From the NCBI GenBank assembly GCA_002339805.1, contig DDKW01000020.1:62765-87819 (forward strand): a stretch of DNA of 25,055 bases. The letters run 5' to 3'. Each line of letters starts with the position of its first letter. Position 1 is the stretch's first letter. Origin of the DNA: Dehalococcoidia bacterium UBA2588. Its GTDB lineage: Bacteria > Chloroflexota > Dehalococcoidia > Lucifugimonadales > UBA3495. Position numbers and translations under genes: made by a program. Positions 24,381 to 25,055 of the stretch are shown one piece after another. The notes under the pieces are model-generated. The model made no database searches. It saw only the letters and a list, made by a program, of their open reading frames with translations, and was not told the DNA's origin.

Positions 24381-25055
24381 GATTGTTTAAAGAATCTATA
24401 TTGCCAAATCTTCTTTGTCTAGCTTGAAAAGATGATACGGCTTCTTTTAGATGTTCTACGGTAAAATCTGGCCATAATGTATCAGTGATATAGTATTCAG
24501 AGTAAGCTGATTGCCATAAAAGAAAATTACTAGTCCTAAATTCCCCTCCTGTTCTTATTATTAAATCAGGATGCGGTACGGTTGCTGTGTATAAGTGTTC
24601 TTCTATTGTGCTTTCAGTTATTTTTTCTGGTTCTATTTGGGAAGATATGATCTGTTTTACTGCATCCACTATCTCTTTCCTTCCCCCATAATTAATAGCT
24701 ACTATGACTGTCATGCCTGTATTAGATTTTGTGGATTCTACAGCTCGTTCAATTGCTATTCTTGTAGTGTTGTTAATGCCTTTTAAATCTCCGATGTGTA
24801 TTACTCGAATATTTGAATTTATTAGATGGTCTAGTTTGTTACGTAATGTCGATCGTAATAAAGTGAAAATGGAGCGTACTTCAGATTTAGGTCTGTTCCA
24901 GTTCTCAGTAGAAAAAGCATATAAAGTGACATATTGAGTTCCTATGTCCGACATGTATTGAATAAGGCTTTCAATCGAGTCAACTCCATGTTTATGGCCG
25001 TCTTCACGTTCCAAGCCATGTCCATTGGCCCATCTTCCATTACCATCCATGATAA
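24370..25055 (-). CDS. uppS: Isoprenyl transferase, undecaprenyl diphosphate synthase type (N-terminus beyond the window)
   Basis: cis-Prenyltransferase that extends farnesyl diphosphate with isopentenyl units to the C55 lipid carrier for cell-wall synthesis. The frame stays open through the right edge, and the codon before MDGNGRWA is Ile, as in the family IIMDGNGRWA. The visible ATG is therefore internal, and a short N-terminal part (about 15-25 residues by family comparison) is missing. Seen motifs: MDGNGRW with the catalytic Asp, a GHKHGV-type substrate motif, YAFSTENWNRP, VAINYGGRKEI, and RTGGEFRTSNFLLWQSAYSEYY with LWPDF. It opens the envelope/isoprenoid cluster visible here and overlaps cdsA by 11 bases. 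Confidence 0.96.
   Translation of the reverse strand, partial: IMDGNGRWANGHGLEREDGHKHGVDSIESLIQYMSDIGTQYVTLYAFSTENWNRPKSEVRSIFTLLRSTLRNKLDHLINSNIRVIHIGDLKGINNTTRIAIERAVESTKSNTGMTVIVAINYGGRKEIVDAVKQIISSQIEPEKITESTIEEHLYTATVPHPDLIIRTGGEFRTSNFLLWQSAYSEYYITDTLWPDFTVEHLKEAVSSFQARQRRFGNIDSLNNHED

Overview
This window is ordinary, tightly packed bacterial chromosome. It is AT-rich, uses code 11, and has no gene-free stretch longer than about 130 bases. I found no tRNA, rRNA, CRISPR array, insertion sequence, prophage or integration scar. The organism is probably a Chloroflexota bacterium, possibly an AT-rich SAR202/Dehalococcoidia-like lineage. That guess rests on the overall gene content, a PAC2-family protein, a COG3964 amidohydrolase, and motif variants in UvrA (CDEPTIGLHP) and DXR (DSEPSAIWQC). 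It is an inference that a homology search could overturn. Non-ATG starts are common (GTG, TTG, and an ATA for infC).

Layout. (1) Bases 1-7003, minus strand: a compact genome-maintenance operon transcribed ybeY > dnaX > ybaB/ebfC > recR > recO > a biotinyl-carrier protein > uvrA, with uvrA running off the left edge. Several genes overlap. (2) Bases 7004-7131: a divergent promoter region with a perfect 12-1-12 palindrome lying over the likely -35/spacer of the ybeY promoter. (3) Bases 7132-9667, plus strand: an unrecognised acidic protein, a COG3964-type metal-dependent amidohydrolase and a PAC2-family protein. (4) Bases 9689-10869, plus strand: the infC-rpmI-rplT translation operon with its own promoter, and infC apparently starting at a rare ATA codon. 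(5) Bases 10876-16129, minus strand: pheS > pheT > moeA > an unrecognised 134-residue protein, driven by a near-consensus promoter. (6) Bases 16156-18263, plus strand: an MFS transporter and two small acidic proteins, one resembling DUF3467 and one with a HicB-like segment. (7) Bases 18256-25055, minus strand: uppS > cdsA > dxr > rseP > ispG > proS, with uppS cut by the right edge.

How the genes fit together: dxr and ispG are MEP-pathway enzymes that make isoprenoid precursors. UppS uses these to build the undecaprenyl carrier lipid for the cell wall. CdsA feeds phospholipid synthesis, and the site-2 protease belongs to the same envelope cluster. The repair operon pairs the clamp loader with RecR/RecO recombination mediation and UvrA lesion recognition.

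I did not find an obviously new multi-gene system. The points most worth a second look are the ATA start of infC, the palindromic operator candidate, the biotin carrier inside a repair operon, the extra segment in the site-2 protease, the overlapping DUF3467-like/HicB-like pair, and the unknown-amidohydrolase-PAC2 cassette.
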